Assembly (NCBI RefSeq): GCF_000374165.1
Contig: NZ_KB893718.1
Coordinates: 1-59,547 of the forward strand
Origin: Parafrankia elaeagni
GTDB lineage: Bacteria > Actinomycetota > Actinomycetes > Frankiales > Frankiaceae
DNA length: 59,547 nucleotides
Reading direction: 5' to 3'
Shown here: positions 26,566 to 36,600 of the stretch, one piece after another
Numbering within the stretch: position 1 is the stretch's first letter
How the letters are laid out: each line of letters begins with the position of its first letter
The notes under the pieces: model-generated
The model's input: the letters and a program-made list of their open reading frames with translations, nothing else
Database searches by the model: none
Told to the model about the DNA's origin: nothing
Position numbers and translations under genes: made by a program

Positions 26566-27837
26566 ATGACGCTGCCTGCCCTTGAACTAGCCGAGCGCAC
26601 CGACGAGTCACGCCCGCGTCCGCGGCGTACCCGTCGCTCCGCTTCTCCTGCCCGTAACACTCCGAGCCGCACGCTGGCCGCGGTTCCCGACGAGCTTGAC
26701 GAGCTCGACGTCTCCGCGGTCGCGGAGCTCATCGCCCGCGGTCGCGAGACCGGTGAGCTCAGCCGCGCCGAGCTCCGTGAGGCCCTTGAGGCCGCGGACA
26801 TCGGCGTGGAGCTGCTGCCCGCGCTGATCAGTCGGCTGAGCGCCGCCGGCATCGACCTCGTCGAGGAAGAGGACGTCGAGCGCCCCGGGGCCGGTGCCGC
26901 ACCGACCCGCACCGTCGCCGACCACGCCGGTACGGCGGACCTCGTCCGCATGTACCTGCGCGAGATCGGCAAGGTGCCGCTGCTCAACGCCGCCCAGGAG
27001 GTCGAGCTCTCCAAGCGGGTCGAGGCTGGTCTGTTCGCCGAGCACAAGCTCGACACGGACCAGAACCTGCCCGAGGAGCTCCGCCGTGACCTGGGCCGGC
27101 TGGTCGCCGACGGCCAGGCTGCCAAGCAGCAGCTGGTCTCCGCCAACCTGCGCCTCGTGGTGTCGGTGGCGAAGAAGTACAGCGGCCGCGGCATGACCCT
27201 GCTGGACCTCGTCCAGGAGGGGAACCTGGGCCTCATCCGCGCGGTCGAGAAGTTCGACTACGCGAAGGGCTACAAGTTCTCGACCTACGCCACCTGGTGG
27301 ATCCGCCAGGCCATCGGCCGCGCGCTGGCCGACCAGGCTCGGACGATCCGCATCCCGGTGCACGTGGTCGAGCAGATCAACAAGATCACCCGGCTGCAGC
27401 GCCAGCTCGTCTCGACCCTCGGCCGCGAGCCGACGGACGAGGAGCTCGCGTTCGAGCTGGACATGCCGATCGAGCAGGTCGTCGAGCTGCGCCGTTACGC
27501 GCAGGACACGGTGAGCCTGGAGACGTCCGTCGGCGACGACGGTGACTCCGTGCTCGGCGACTTCATCGAGGACTCCGACGCGACCTCCCCGGCCGACGCC
27601 GCCTCCTACGGCGCGATGCAGGACGAGATCGACAACGTTCTCGGCGCGCTGAACCCGCGTGAGCGCGAGGTGATGCGGCTGCGCTTCGGGCTCGCCGACG
27701 GCAAGCAGCACACGCTTGCCGAGGTGGGTAACCGACTCGGCCTGACCCGTGAGCGCATCCGTCAGATCGAGCGCGACACGCTGAGGGAGCTGCGTAAGCC
27801 CGCCGTTGCCGGCAGGCTGCGCGAGTTCCTCGACTGA
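26566..27837 (+). CDS. sigA: Principal RNA polymerase sigma factor (SigA/HrdB/RpoD family)
   Basis: 423 aa. A short region 1.1-like segment (about residues 45-105) precedes region 1.2 ([17 protein letters not shown]), region 2 with the -10-reading helix ([19 protein letters not shown]), region 3 ([14 protein letters not shown]) and region 4 with its helix-turn-helix ([20 protein letters not shown]). It contains all primary-sigma regions, so it is probably the essential house-keeping factor rather than an alternative one. The long Glu/Lys-rich N-terminal arm of some actinobacterial HrdB proteins is short here. Two hairpins follow the stop. Confidence 0.93.
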   Translation: MTLPALELAERTDESRPRPRRTRRSASPARNTPSRTLAAVPDELDELDVSAVAELIARGRETGELSRAELREALEAADIGVELLPALISRLSAAGIDLVEEEDVERPGAGAAPTRTVADHAGTADLVRMYLREIGKVPLLNAAQEVELSKRVEAGLFAEHKLDTDQNLPEELRRDLGRLVADGQAAKQQLVSANLRLVVSVAKKYSGRGMTLLDLVQEGNLGLIRAVEKFDYAKGYKFSTYATWWIRQAIGRALADQARTIRIPVHVVEQINKITRLQRQLVSTLGREPTDEELAFELDMPIEQVVELRRYAQDTVSLETSVGDDGDSVLGDFIEDSDATSPADAASYGAMQDEIDNVLGALNPREREVMRLRFGLADGKQHTLAEVGNRLGLTRERIRQIERDTLRELRKPAVAGRLREFLD

Positions 27838-27903
27838 GGATCGGTCGTCTGGGACGAGGTCGTCTGGTGGGCGGCGGCAACGCGGGCCGGCGCCCACAGC
27901 AGG

Positions 27904-27932
27904 CCGGAGCAGCGGCAGCCGCACTGCTCCGG
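27904..27932. terminator. Hairpin after sigA
   Basis: CCGGAGCAG and CTGCTCCGG form a 9-bp stem around an 11-base loop, 66 bp after the sigA stop, followed by TAAAGG. Confidence 0.5.
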
Positions 27933-27947
27933 TAAAGGGTGGTGGGA

Positions 27948-27979
27948 AGCCGGATCCTCGCTGAGGCGAGGATCCGGCT
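27948..27979. terminator. Bidirectional terminator between sigA and the AACS-like gene
   Basis: Perfect 13-bp stem: AGCCGGATCCTCG (27948-27960) and CGAGGATCCGGCT (27967-27979), loop 6. A pyrimidine run with T clusters follows on the plus strand. It separates two convergent genes. Confidence 0.8.
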
Positions 27980-28002
27980 CTTCCATTTCCCGCGGCCTCC
28001 CG

Positions 28003-29700
28003 TCAGAGCCCGGGGCGCAACCCGGACGGAACGAGCGCCGGAAAGACGACGTCCCCGACGGCGAAAGCGCCGGCAGCGGTCGCCCGGGCCCGTTCGCGCT
28101 GCCACCACCAGCCGGGAAAGCGGCCCAGTCGGGTCTGGTAGAGCCACGCCCCTGTCGGGTCTCCCCAGACGAACACCGGCATCGACGGCAGCGGTGCCGT
28201 CACGACCAGCTCGCCGCCGGTGTCCGCCCGGTCGGTGACCCGCACCGCGCAACCCAGCGCCGGCCCGGCCTCGCCGGCCCGCACCGGTTCCGTCGGCAGC
28301 GCCAGGATCAGCGCCGTACCGAGCTCGGCGCTGCCACTCATGGCTGTGAAGGCAACCGACGGGCTCACCGCCTCGTACACCCACGCTGCCGCATCGGGGG
28401 CGAACGGGGCTCCGAACGCCCCGACCGTCCGCAGCCGGGAGAGGTCCGCAAGGGCTGCCGGCACGAGCCCGCTGTCCCGGCAGGCTTCCACGAACGCCGC
28501 GGCCAGCCCCAGGCAGGTCACCTCGATCGCCTCGGTGAGCCGCCACAGGATCGACAGGTCCGGATGGGCCGGGCTGCCGTCGTACAGGACGATCGTCGTG
28601 CCCGTGAGCAGCCCGGAGACCAGGTAGTGCCACATCACCTCACCGGTGGTGGCCTGCCAGCAGAGGCGGTCGTCCGGCCCCAGGTCCAGGTGCATGGCCA
28701 GCGATTTCAGGTGCTCCAGCAGGATGCCGCCGTGCCCGTGGACAACCGGTCGCGGCTGGCTGCCGGCCTCGGCGGTGAAGAGGATCCACAGTGGCGCGTC
28801 GAACGGCAGCCGGGCGAAGACCAGCTCCTCCTCGACGGCGAGCAGATCGTCCCAGGACCGCAGCGCGGGCACCCCGGCCTCGGCCGCCCGGCCGAGTGCC
28901 TCGGAGGTCAGATAGGGGATCACGACCGTTGCCGCCAGGTTGGGCAGCCGTCGGGCGAGGTGCGCCAGCGGCTCCAGGGAGTCGAAGACCTGGCCACCGC
29001 GGGTGTACCCGTCGACGCCGATCAGCACCCGCGGGGTGATCGGGGCGAAGCGGTCGGCGAGCCCCTCGGGCGCCGCGTCAGGCGGGCAGGAGGCCCAGAC
29101 CGCTCCGAGACTGGCCGTGGCCAGCATCGCGATCACCGCGTGCGCCGTGTTCGGCACCACCGCGGCGACCCGGTCGCCGGGTCCGACGCCGAGCCGGCGC
29201 AGTCCGGCGGCGGCGCGGGCGACCTGCCGGCGCAGGTCGTCCCAGCTGACCACGGCGGTCGCCCCGTCCTCGCGGACGGCGATGATTCCCGGTGCGGCGC
29301 CGTGGCGGGTGAGCGCGTTCTCCGCGTAGTTGACGCGCGCGGTGGGGAACCAGTGGGTGCCGGTCATCCCCGCGCCGGTCAGCGGCGGACCGTCACCGCG
29401 GTCACCCTCGACGGCGCAGAACTCCCAGAGCAGGTCCCAGAACCGGCCGGGTTCGGTGACCGACCAGTCCTGGAGCGCCGCCGATCCGGAGAGGGACAGC
29501 CCGTGCTCCTCGGCCAGCCATCCGCGGAACCGGGTCACGGACGCCTCGGCGACCCGCCGCGCCGGCGGCTCCCACAGCACGGTGCCGACCGGGGTCCTCG
29601 ACGCCGTGCCGGGAACCGGCCGGCGACCGCGTGGTTCGTCGTGTTCTGGTCCTTCGTCTCCCGCCACGTGATCTGACCCTAATGTGTCGCGTTTCGCCAT
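28003..29700 (-). CDS. Truncated, degenerate acetoacetyl-CoA synthetase-like protein
   Basis: 565 aa from ATG 29700 (a longer frame starts at 29796). The first 500 residues follow acetoacetyl-CoA synthetase closely: LWEPPARRVAEASVTRF, RVNYAENALTRHG, HGHGGILLEHLKSLAMH and MSGSAELGTA. Two parts needed for catalysis are lost. The phosphate-binding motif expected as SSGTTGxPK reads TAEAGSQPRP (about residues 300-312). The protein also stops at FPGWWWQRER, where the family has its WxHGD motif and a C-terminal domain with the catalytic (and acetylatable) lysine. Only 165 bp and terminators separate the stop from sigA, so the rest is not nearby. It is either a decaying gene or an inactive paralogue; the long intact frame favours the latter. 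Confidence 0.75.
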   Translation of the reverse strand: MAKRDTLGSDHVAGDEGPEHDEPRGRRPVPGTASRTPVGTVLWEPPARRVAEASVTRFRGWLAEEHGLSLSGSAALQDWSVTEPGRFWDLLWEFCAVEGDRGDGPPLTGAGMTGTHWFPTARVNYAENALTRHGAAPGIIAVREDGATAVVSWDDLRRQVARAAAGLRRLGVGPGDRVAAVVPNTAHAVIAMLATASLGAVWASCPPDAAPEGLADRFAPITPRVLIGVDGYTRGGQVFDSLEPLAHLARRLPNLAATVVIPYLTSEALGRAAEAGVPALRSWDDLLAVEEELVFARLPFDAPLWILFTAEAGSQPRPVVHGHGGILLEHLKSLAMHLDLGPDDRLCWQATTGEVMWHYLVSGLLTGTTIVLYDGSPAHPDLSILWRLTEAIEVTCLGLAAAFVEACRDSGLVPAALADLSRLRTVGAFGAPFAPDAAAWVYEAVSPSVAFTAMSGSAELGTALILALPTEPVRAGEAGPALGCAVRVTDRADTGGELVVTAPLPSMPVFVWGDPTGAWLYQTRLGRFPGWWWQRERARATAAGAFAVGDVVFPALVPSGLRPGL

Positions 29701-29752
29701 CCGTCCGCCGCGTCGTCGCTCCGGACAGCGATGGGAGTTACCGTCTTGTCGT

Positions 29753-31057
29753 GTGAGCGGGTCCGTGAACGCAGAGCCGGCGCAACCGCGAGACACCGGA
29801 TCCCGGCCGCGGCCGCCGGTCGGCGGTGCGGACGACCGTACGCTGCTGGTCTGGGACCCGGCGATGCTCGACTACGACTTCGGGCCGAGCCACCCGCTGC
29901 ATCCGGTCCGGCTCGCCCTGACCATGGATCTCGCCGGCGCGGCCGGCCTGCTCGACCGCCCCGGGCTCACGGTGTCGTCCGCGGCGCTGGCGTCCGACGA
30001 CCTGATCGAGCTCGTCCACGACCCCGCCTACCTGCGGGCCGTCCGGGAGGCGTCGCCGGGCTCGGCGACCGGCGCCCGGCTGGCCGCCAGGTTCGGCCTC
30101 GGCTCCTCGGACAACCCCGTCTTCGACCGGATGCACGCCGCCGCCGCGCTCGTCACCGGTGGCACGCTGGCCGCCGCGCGGGCCGTGTGGGAGGGCACCC
30201 ACCGGCACGCGGTGGCGCTCGCCGGCGGCCTGCACCACGCCATGCGCGGCACGGCGAGCGGGTTCTGCGTCTACAACGACCCGGCGGTCGCCATAGCCTG
30301 GCTGCTGTCGGCGGGCGCCAGTCGCGTCGCCTACGTCGATGTGGACGTCCACCACGGCGACGGCGTCCAGGCGGCCTTCTACGACGATCCGCGGGTTCTG
30401 ACGATCTCGTTGCACCAGAGCGGGCGCACCCTGTTCCCCGGCACCGGCTTCCCCGACGAGGTCGGGGTGGGTGACGCCGAGGGCACGGCGGTCAACGTGG
30501 CGCTCCCGCCGCGGACGGACGACGCCGGCTGGCTGCGGGCGTTCTCCGGCGTGGTGCCGGTGCTGCTGCGCTCGTTCCGGCCGCAGGTCCTCGTCACCCA
30601 GCACGGGTGCGACACGCATGCCCTCGACCCGCTGGGGGATCTGCGGCTGTCGCTGGAGGGGCAGACCGCCTCGTACGCGGCGCTGCACGCGCTGGCGCAC
30701 GAGGTGTGCGGCGGCCGGTGGCTGGCCTGCGGGGGAGGCGGGTACGCGCTCGATGTCGTCGTCCCGCGGGCCTGGACCCAGCTGCTGGCGATCGCCACCC
30801 ACGCCCCGCTGGACCCGGCCCGGCCGCTGCCGGCGGACTGGGCCGCCGGCGCGCCGGCGAAGGTGCGGGCCGCGACCGGCCACGACTCGGTCGGCGCGGC
30901 CGGGATGCCGGCCGCCTTCGGAGACGGCGCCTCGGCGCGCCACCACCCGTGGGACGCGGGTGAGGGCGACGTCGACGACCCCGTGGACCGGGCGGTCGCC
31001 GCCACCCGCCGCGCGGTGCTCCCCCTGCACGGCCTCGACCCCCTCCAGGACCGGTGA
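29753..31057 (+). CDS. acuC: AcuC-type histone deacetylase-family protein
   Basis: Zinc-dependent deacetylase of the class I/II HDAC superfamily; AcuC enzymes remove acetyl groups from lysines of acyl-CoA synthetases. I use GTG 29753 (434 aa); the frame is open from 29684 and GTG 29762 is also possible. Conserved features: GPSHPLHPVRLALTMDL, the charge-relay region GGLHHAMRG, the zinc ligands in DVDVHHGDG (Asp198, His200), and the QHGCDTHALDPLGDLRLS and GGGGYALD blocks. The gene is divergent from the AACS-like gene and overlaps the acetyltransferase fusion by 4 bp, so writer and eraser of acylation are coupled. Confidence 0.88.
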   Translation: MSGSVNAEPAQPRDTGSRPRPPVGGADDRTLLVWDPAMLDYDFGPSHPLHPVRLALTMDLAGAAGLLDRPGLTVSSAALASDDLIELVHDPAYLRAVREASPGSATGARLAARFGLGSSDNPVFDRMHAAAALVTGGTLAAARAVWEGTHRHAVALAGGLHHAMRGTASGFCVYNDPAVAIAWLLSAGASRVAYVDVDVHHGDGVQAAFYDDPRVLTISLHQSGRTLFPGTGFPDEVGVGDAEGTAVNVALPPRTDDAGWLRAFSGVVPVLLRSFRPQVLVTQHGCDTHALDPLGDLRLSLEGQTASYAALHALAHEVCGGRWLACGGGGYALDVVVPRAWTQLLAIATHAPLDPARPLPADWAAGAPAKVRAATGHDSVGAAGMPAAFGDGASARHHPWDAGEGDVDDPVDRAVAATRRAVLPLHGLDPLQDR

Positions 31058-33696
31058 GCCGCCCCGGTCCCGACGCCGCGCCGGTACCGGTGGCGGCACG
31101 GGCGTCGGCGGCGGCACGGGCGTCGGTGGCAGAACGGGCGCCGGCGGAGGTGCCGGTGCCGGACGACTACCCGGAGCACTGGGAGGCCGACGTCGTCCTG
31201 CTGGACGGTGGGACGGCGCACATCCGGCCGATCCGCCCGGCGGACGGAGCTCTGCTACGCCCGTTCTGGTCCCGCCTGTCCACCCGGACGATCTACTTCC
31301 GCTACTTCAACGTCCGGCGCGGCCTCAGCGACGAGGACATCGCCCGCACGACCCAGGTCGACCAGCGGGCCCGCGGCGCACTGGTCGCCCTGATCGGCGG
31401 TGAGATCGTCGCGCTCGCGCACTGGGAACGCGGCCTCGCGGCCGACGTGGCACCGCCCGCGCTGGCCACGGCGGCCGAGGTCGCCTTCCTGGTGGAGGAC
31501 GCCCAGCAGGGCCGCGGGATCGGCTCGGTGCTGCTGGAACATCTCGCCGCGGCAGCGGCCGAGCGCGGGGTGCGCCGCTTCGACGCCGAGGTTCTCGGCG
31601 AGAACCAGCAGATGATCCGGGTGTTCCTGGACGCCGGCTACACGGTGGCGCGGGCCTGGGAGCCCGGCGCTGTCCGGCTGTCGTTCGACATCGCGCCGAC
31701 CGCCCGCTCCGTCGACGTGATGCGGGCCCGGGAGCACCGGGCGGAGGCGGCGTCCGTGTACCGGCTCCTGCACCCCCGGGCCGTGGCCGTCATCGGGGCG
31801 GGCCGGGACCGGGGGTCGCTCGGCAACATCGTGCTGCGCAACCTGCTGGCCGGCGGCTTCGACGGGCCGGTGTACCCGGTGAACCCGCTCGCGGCGGCAG
31901 CCGACGGCGCTGTCGCCTCGGTCCGGGCGTACGCCTCGGTCGAGGAGACACCGCGCCCGGTCGACCTGGCGGTGCTGTGTGTGCCGGCCGCCCGGATCCC
32001 GGCCGTGGTGGCCGCCTGCGGGCGGCACGGGGTGCGCGGGCTGGTCGTCATGACCGACCAGCGTGACGACACCGCGGACGCCCGGCTCGCCGCCGGCGCC
32101 CGCGCGTACGGCATGCGGGTCGTCGGGCCGGCCAGCCTCGGGCTGCAGAACCCCGCCGCGGGGCTGAACGCGTCGCTGGTCGGCGAGATGCCGGCCGCGG
32201 GGCGGATCGGCTGCTACTCCCAGTCCGGCCCGCTCGGCGGCGCGCTGCTGGAGGCTGCCGCCGGCCGCGGGCTGGGACTGTCGGTCTTCGTCTCGGCCGG
32301 CGACCGCGCCGACGTCAGCGGCAACGACCTGCTCCAGTACTGGAAGGCCGACCCGTCCACCGGGGTGGCCCTCATGCACCTGGAGACCTTCGGCAATCCG
32401 CGCAAGTTCGCCCGGCTCGCCCGCTGGCTGGGGCGGGACACTCCGGTCGTCGTCGTGCTCTCCGAACGGACGCCGCTGGACGAGGCGCTGCTGCGCCAGG
32501 CCGGGGTGATCGGCGTCGACCGGGTCTCCCAGGGCCTGGACGTCGCCCTGCTGCTCGCCAGCTGCCCGCTGCCGGCGGGGAACCGGGTGGCGGTCGTCGG
32601 CGACTCCCGCGCCCTGGTCCGGTTCACGGCGCGGGCCGCGGACGCCGCCGGCCTCGTCGTCGAGGAGGTGCTGCTGCCCGTGGACAGCACCCCGGAGGCG
32701 TTCCGGAACGCTCTCGTCGACGCGTCCACCAGGGCGGACGCCCTGATCACGGCCGCCGTGCAACCGCCGTCAGCGGCACCCCGGCCCCGATCCGGTCCGG
32801 CCGGTCGGACCGGTCCCGTCGAGTCGGCCGGTCCCGTCGAGTCGACCGGTCCCGTCGAGTCGGCCGCGGTCGGCGCGGCCGCCGCGGCGGCGAGCGTGAA
32901 CGTGCCGTTGCTGGCGACCGCGAGCGGCGGTCGGATCGGGCCCGAACTGGACGGGATCCCCACCTACTTCTCGCCGGAGGCGGCGGTCGGCGCGCTGCGC
33001 CGGGCTGTCGCCTACGCCCGCTGGCGGGCGCTGCCAGCGGGCGCCGTCCCCCCGCTCCCGGTCCGGGTCGACGAGGCCCGGCGGCTCACGGCGGGCGTGA
33101 CCGGCACTCTCACCGCCGGCGCCGCGCGTGCGCTGCTCGCCTGCTACGGCATCGAGCTCACCCCCGGGCCGGACGTCCACAGCCCGCGGCAGGATGTCCA
33201 CCTCCCGGGCGCGGCGGGGCCGCCGGGCGTAGCGGTGGTTCTCGGCGCCGAGGAGAATCCCCGCTTCGGCCCACTGGTGTCCTTCGGGCTGGCGGGCCCG
33301 GCGACGGAGCTGCTCGGCGACCGGGCGCACCACATCCTGCCGCTGACCGACGCCGACGCGGCCCGGCTGGTGCGGTCGGTGCGCGCGGCGCCCCTGCTCT
33401 TCGGCTACCGCGGAGCCGCGCCGGTCGACGTCGCGGCGCTGGAGGACCTGCTGCTGCGGCTGGCCCGGCTCGTGGACGAGATCGGCACGGTGCGCCGCCT
33501 GGCTCTGGACCCCGTCGTCGTCGCGGCGGACGGGGTCAGCGTGCGCGCGGCGGAGATCCTCCTGGCGCCCCCGACGCCACGGGCGGATGCCGGTCCGCGC
33601 CGGTTCTGGAGACCGGTGACGGAACGCCCGGCCGCGGCCGACCCGCAGCCCGGTTCGGCACAACGTGTCCCCACCGTCCACAATCGTCTGCCATGA
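31054..33696 (+). CDS. GNAT acetyltransferase fused to NDP-forming acyl-CoA synthetase-like domain (PatA-type)
   Basis: 880 aa. Residues 45-225 form a GNAT domain with the acetyl-CoA loop at about 150-166 (AQQGRGIGSVLLEHL). Residues about 237-600 are the CoA-binding and ligase parts of an NDP-forming acyl-CoA synthetase, followed by an ATP-grasp-like remnant (about 690-850). The catalytic histidine of true synthetases, expected as SHTGA, is replaced (SERTP, residues 470-474), so the domain is probably regulatory. The N-terminal GNAT order is that of the Streptomyces PatA protein acetyltransferase, reported to control acetoacetyl-CoA synthetase. An 18-bp repeat (three copies, 32812-32865) lies in a linker. 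It overlaps both neighbouring genes by 4 bp. Confidence 0.82.
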   Translation: MSRPGPDAAPVPVAARASAAARASVAERAPAEVPVPDDYPEHWEADVVLLDGGTAHIRPIRPADGALLRPFWSRLSTRTIYFRYFNVRRGLSDEDIARTTQVDQRARGALVALIGGEIVALAHWERGLAADVAPPALATAAEVAFLVEDAQQGRGIGSVLLEHLAAAAAERGVRRFDAEVLGENQQMIRVFLDAGYTVARAWEPGAVRLSFDIAPTARSVDVMRAREHRAEAASVYRLLHPRAVAVIGAGRDRGSLGNIVLRNLLAGGFDGPVYPVNPLAAAADGAVASVRAYASVEETPRPVDLAVLCVPAARIPAVVAACGRHGVRGLVVMTDQRDDTADARLAAGARAYGMRVVGPASLGLQNPAAGLNASLVGEMPAAGRIGCYSQSGPLGGALLEAAAGRGLGLSVFVSAGDRADVSGNDLLQYWKADPSTGVALMHLETFGNPRKFARLARWLGRDTPVVVVLSERTPLDEALLRQAGVIGVDRVSQGLDVALLLASCPLPAGNRVAVVGDSRALVRFTARAADAAGLVVEEVLLPVDSTPEAFRNALVDASTRADALITAAVQPPSAAPRPRSGPAGRTGPVESAGPVESTGPVESAAVGAAAAAASVNVPLLATASGGRIGPELDGIPTYFSPEAAVGALRRAVAYARWRALPAGAVPPLPVRVDEARRLTAGVTGTLTAGAARALLACYGIELTPGPDVHSPRQDVHLPGAAGPPGVAVVLGAEENPRFGPLVSFGLAGPATELLGDRAHHILPLTDADAARLVRSVRAAPLLFGYRGAAPVDVAALEDLLLRLARLVDEIGTVRRLALDPVVVAADGVSVRAAEILLAPPTPRADAGPRRFWRPVTERPAAADPQPGSAQRVPTVHNRLP

Positions 33697-36600
33697 CCAC
33701 GCCGTACCCCGCTCAGCCAGCTGGCCGGCCGTCCGTCGGCCCCGACGCGGACGGCCGCGACGCCGCCGGCGACGAACCGGCCGGGTCGGGTGGTCCTGAC
33801 TCCAGGGGCATGGGCTACCCCGGTCTGCCGATGCCCGGCTGGGACGGCACGGACCATGCGGCGGGGGGCTGGAACGGGTTGGCCGGCCAGCCCAGCTGGC
33901 CCGCCTACGCGGAGGTGAGTGGCGCGGGCGCCGGTCCGGCCGGCTCCGCGGCGCACACGCCGTCCGGCTGGGAACCGCTGGCGGGCGAGGGCGGGGGCGG
34001 CGAACCGCGGCCCCTGGCCACGGCCGGCCCGGCGCCGGCGCCACCGCTGCTACCGCCGTCCGAGTCCGGACCGTCCGCGGTGCCGCCGGTGACTGCGCCG
34101 GACCAGCTGCAACCGGACCAGCTGCAGCCCGCCCCGCAGCAGTCCGGGGCAGGGACCTCCGGGCCCGTGACGTCCGGGGCGCTGCGTCCGCCGCCGCCGC
34201 CGTCGGAGGTACCGCCGGGGTTCGTGCCCTCCCTCGGCCAGGTGGCCGACGAGCGGACCGCGGGCGGGGCCGCCGGGGCGGGCGGGGCCGCCGGGCCGGA
34301 TTTCGCCGGTCTGCCCGGTTTCCCGCTCACCGCCCCGCCGGACGGGGCCGGTGCGATCCCCGCTGACTTTGGTACGCCCTGGCACACACCGTCCCTCGAT
34401 CCGACCTCCATACCCGCCTCTGCGTCCATACCCGCCTCTGCGTCCGCGGCGGGCGGGACGGGAGCCGGAGCGGTCGGCGGAGTCGGGTCGGACGGACTGC
34501 TGCCGCCGGGCTCCGCCCATCCCGGTGCGGGATCCGACCTCGGCACGTCCCTGCCGCCGCCGCTGCTCCCCCCCGCCGTGGATCCCACCGGGCAGACCCT
34601 GCGGGACGCCCTGTTCGACCGGGCGCCGGTCGGCCTCGCCCTCTACGACACCGCCGGCCGCTACGTCCGGGTCAACGAGGTGCTCGCCCGGCTCAACGGA
34701 CGTCCGGCTGTCGAGCATCTCGGCCGCACGATGTCGGAGCTGCTCGGCGACATCGGGCAGGAGATGGACGTCCTGCTGGGCCGGGTGCTGCGAACCGGAG
34801 AGCCGGTGACGGACCTGGAGATCGGGGTCGCCACGGGCGGCACCGGCCCGGACCAGACCTGGCTGGCGAGCTGGTACCCGGCGACGGACCGGCTGGGCAC
34901 GCCCGCCGGTGCCGTCCTGGTCGCGGTCGACGCGACGCGGGCGAAGACAGCGCAGGCAGATCTCACCCGCGCGCAGGCCCGCGAGCGCCTGCTGGTCGAC
35001 GCCGCCGCCGCCGACGTCTTCCACGCCGCCGCCGACGGCGCTCTCGACATCGACCTGCCCCGCTGGCGTGCGGCGACCGGGCAGACCGGCCCGCAGACAG
35101 CCGGTTTCGGCTGGCTGGACGCCGTTCATCCGGACGAGCGGGAGCGGGTCCGGCGGTCCTGGCACGGCGCGGTGGAGCGCGGCGAGCCGTTCGACGCCGA
35201 GTTCACCCTCCCGGACGTCACCGGGGGGTTCCGGACGATGACCGCGCGGCTGGTGCCGGCGATGGACGGGCAGCACGCCGAATGGGTCGGCGTGCTCGCG
35301 GACGTCACCGAAGCCCGTTCGGCCGCCGCGGCGCGGGTGTCGTTCACCGCCGCCGCGGACGAGGCCGCGTGGCGCCGGGACCAGTCGCGGCGCCTCACCT
35401 CCGCGCTGGGGCGGGCGGTGACCGTCGACGACGTGGTCGCCGCCGTGGTCGAGCACGCCGGCCGTGCCGCGCGCGCTGTCAGCCGCGGCGTGGCGCTGAT
35501 CGACGAGTCCGGTGACCGGCTGCGTTTCCACAAGCTGGTCGGCACCTCGTCCGAGTACGCCGGGCGATGGTCGGAGGTGTCGCTCGGCGCCATCCACCCG
35601 CTCGCCGAGGTCGTTCGCGGGCAGCGGCCGGTCCTGCTGCGCAGCCGGGACGAGCTCGGCGCCCGCTGGCCGGTCGCGGACCTGCTCGGCACCGTCGAGA
35701 CAGGCCCCGAGCATGCCTGGGCGCTGGTGCCGCTGGCGACGACGGATGCGCCGTTCGGCGTCCTGCACCTCGGTTTCCCCGCGGCACGGGATTTCGACGG
35801 CGAGGACCAGGAGTTCCTGCTGGCCCTCGCCGAGCAGTGCGCACAGGCGCTGGAACGGGCCACGCTGTTCGAGCGGGTCGCCGCCGACGCGACCGAGCGC
35901 CGACTGGCCCGGGACGAGTCCGACGCGGACCTGGCGAGCGCCCGGGCCGTGGCCCAGACCCAGCAGGCGTCGGCTGCCACGGCCCGGCGCCGGTTGGAGC
36001 AGCTCGCCCAGGCCGGAGCCGCGGTCACGGCCGCGGCTGATCCCGACCGGGCGCTGGCCGCGCTGGCGGCGGTCGTCGTCGCGGAGATCGCCGACGTCTG
36101 TCTCGTCCATCTGGCATCTGCCGCGGACGGATCGGATCCCGCCGACGGACCCGCGGTGCGCCCGGCCGTGTTCGCCGTCCGCGACGGCCTTGCCGCCGGC
36201 CCGCCGCCGGGCGGCCCGGCGCTGCTCCTGCCCATCCCGAGCCCGCTCACCGCCGTCGCCGTCGCCGATGGTCCGGGCGGGCGTCCCGGCCCCATCCTGC
36301 TGAACGCGGGGGAGGGGAACGCGGCGCCTGGCGGTGTTCCGTACTCCGGCGCCCTGCCCTCATCCGGAGGGCTTCCCCTGCCGGGCCTGCCGCTGTTCCT
36401 GGACGGGGTCCTCGCCCCGGAGCTGGCCCGGTGGGTCCGCGACGCGGAGGGCCACAGCGCCGCCGCGGTCCCGATCCTGTTCCGCGGCCGGCCTGTCGGC
36501 GTCCTGACGGTGATCGCCACCGGTGAGCGGGCCGCGTTCACCGGGGATGACCTGCCCTTCCTGACCGAGGTCGCGGCCCGCACCGCGCCGGCCCTCGAAC

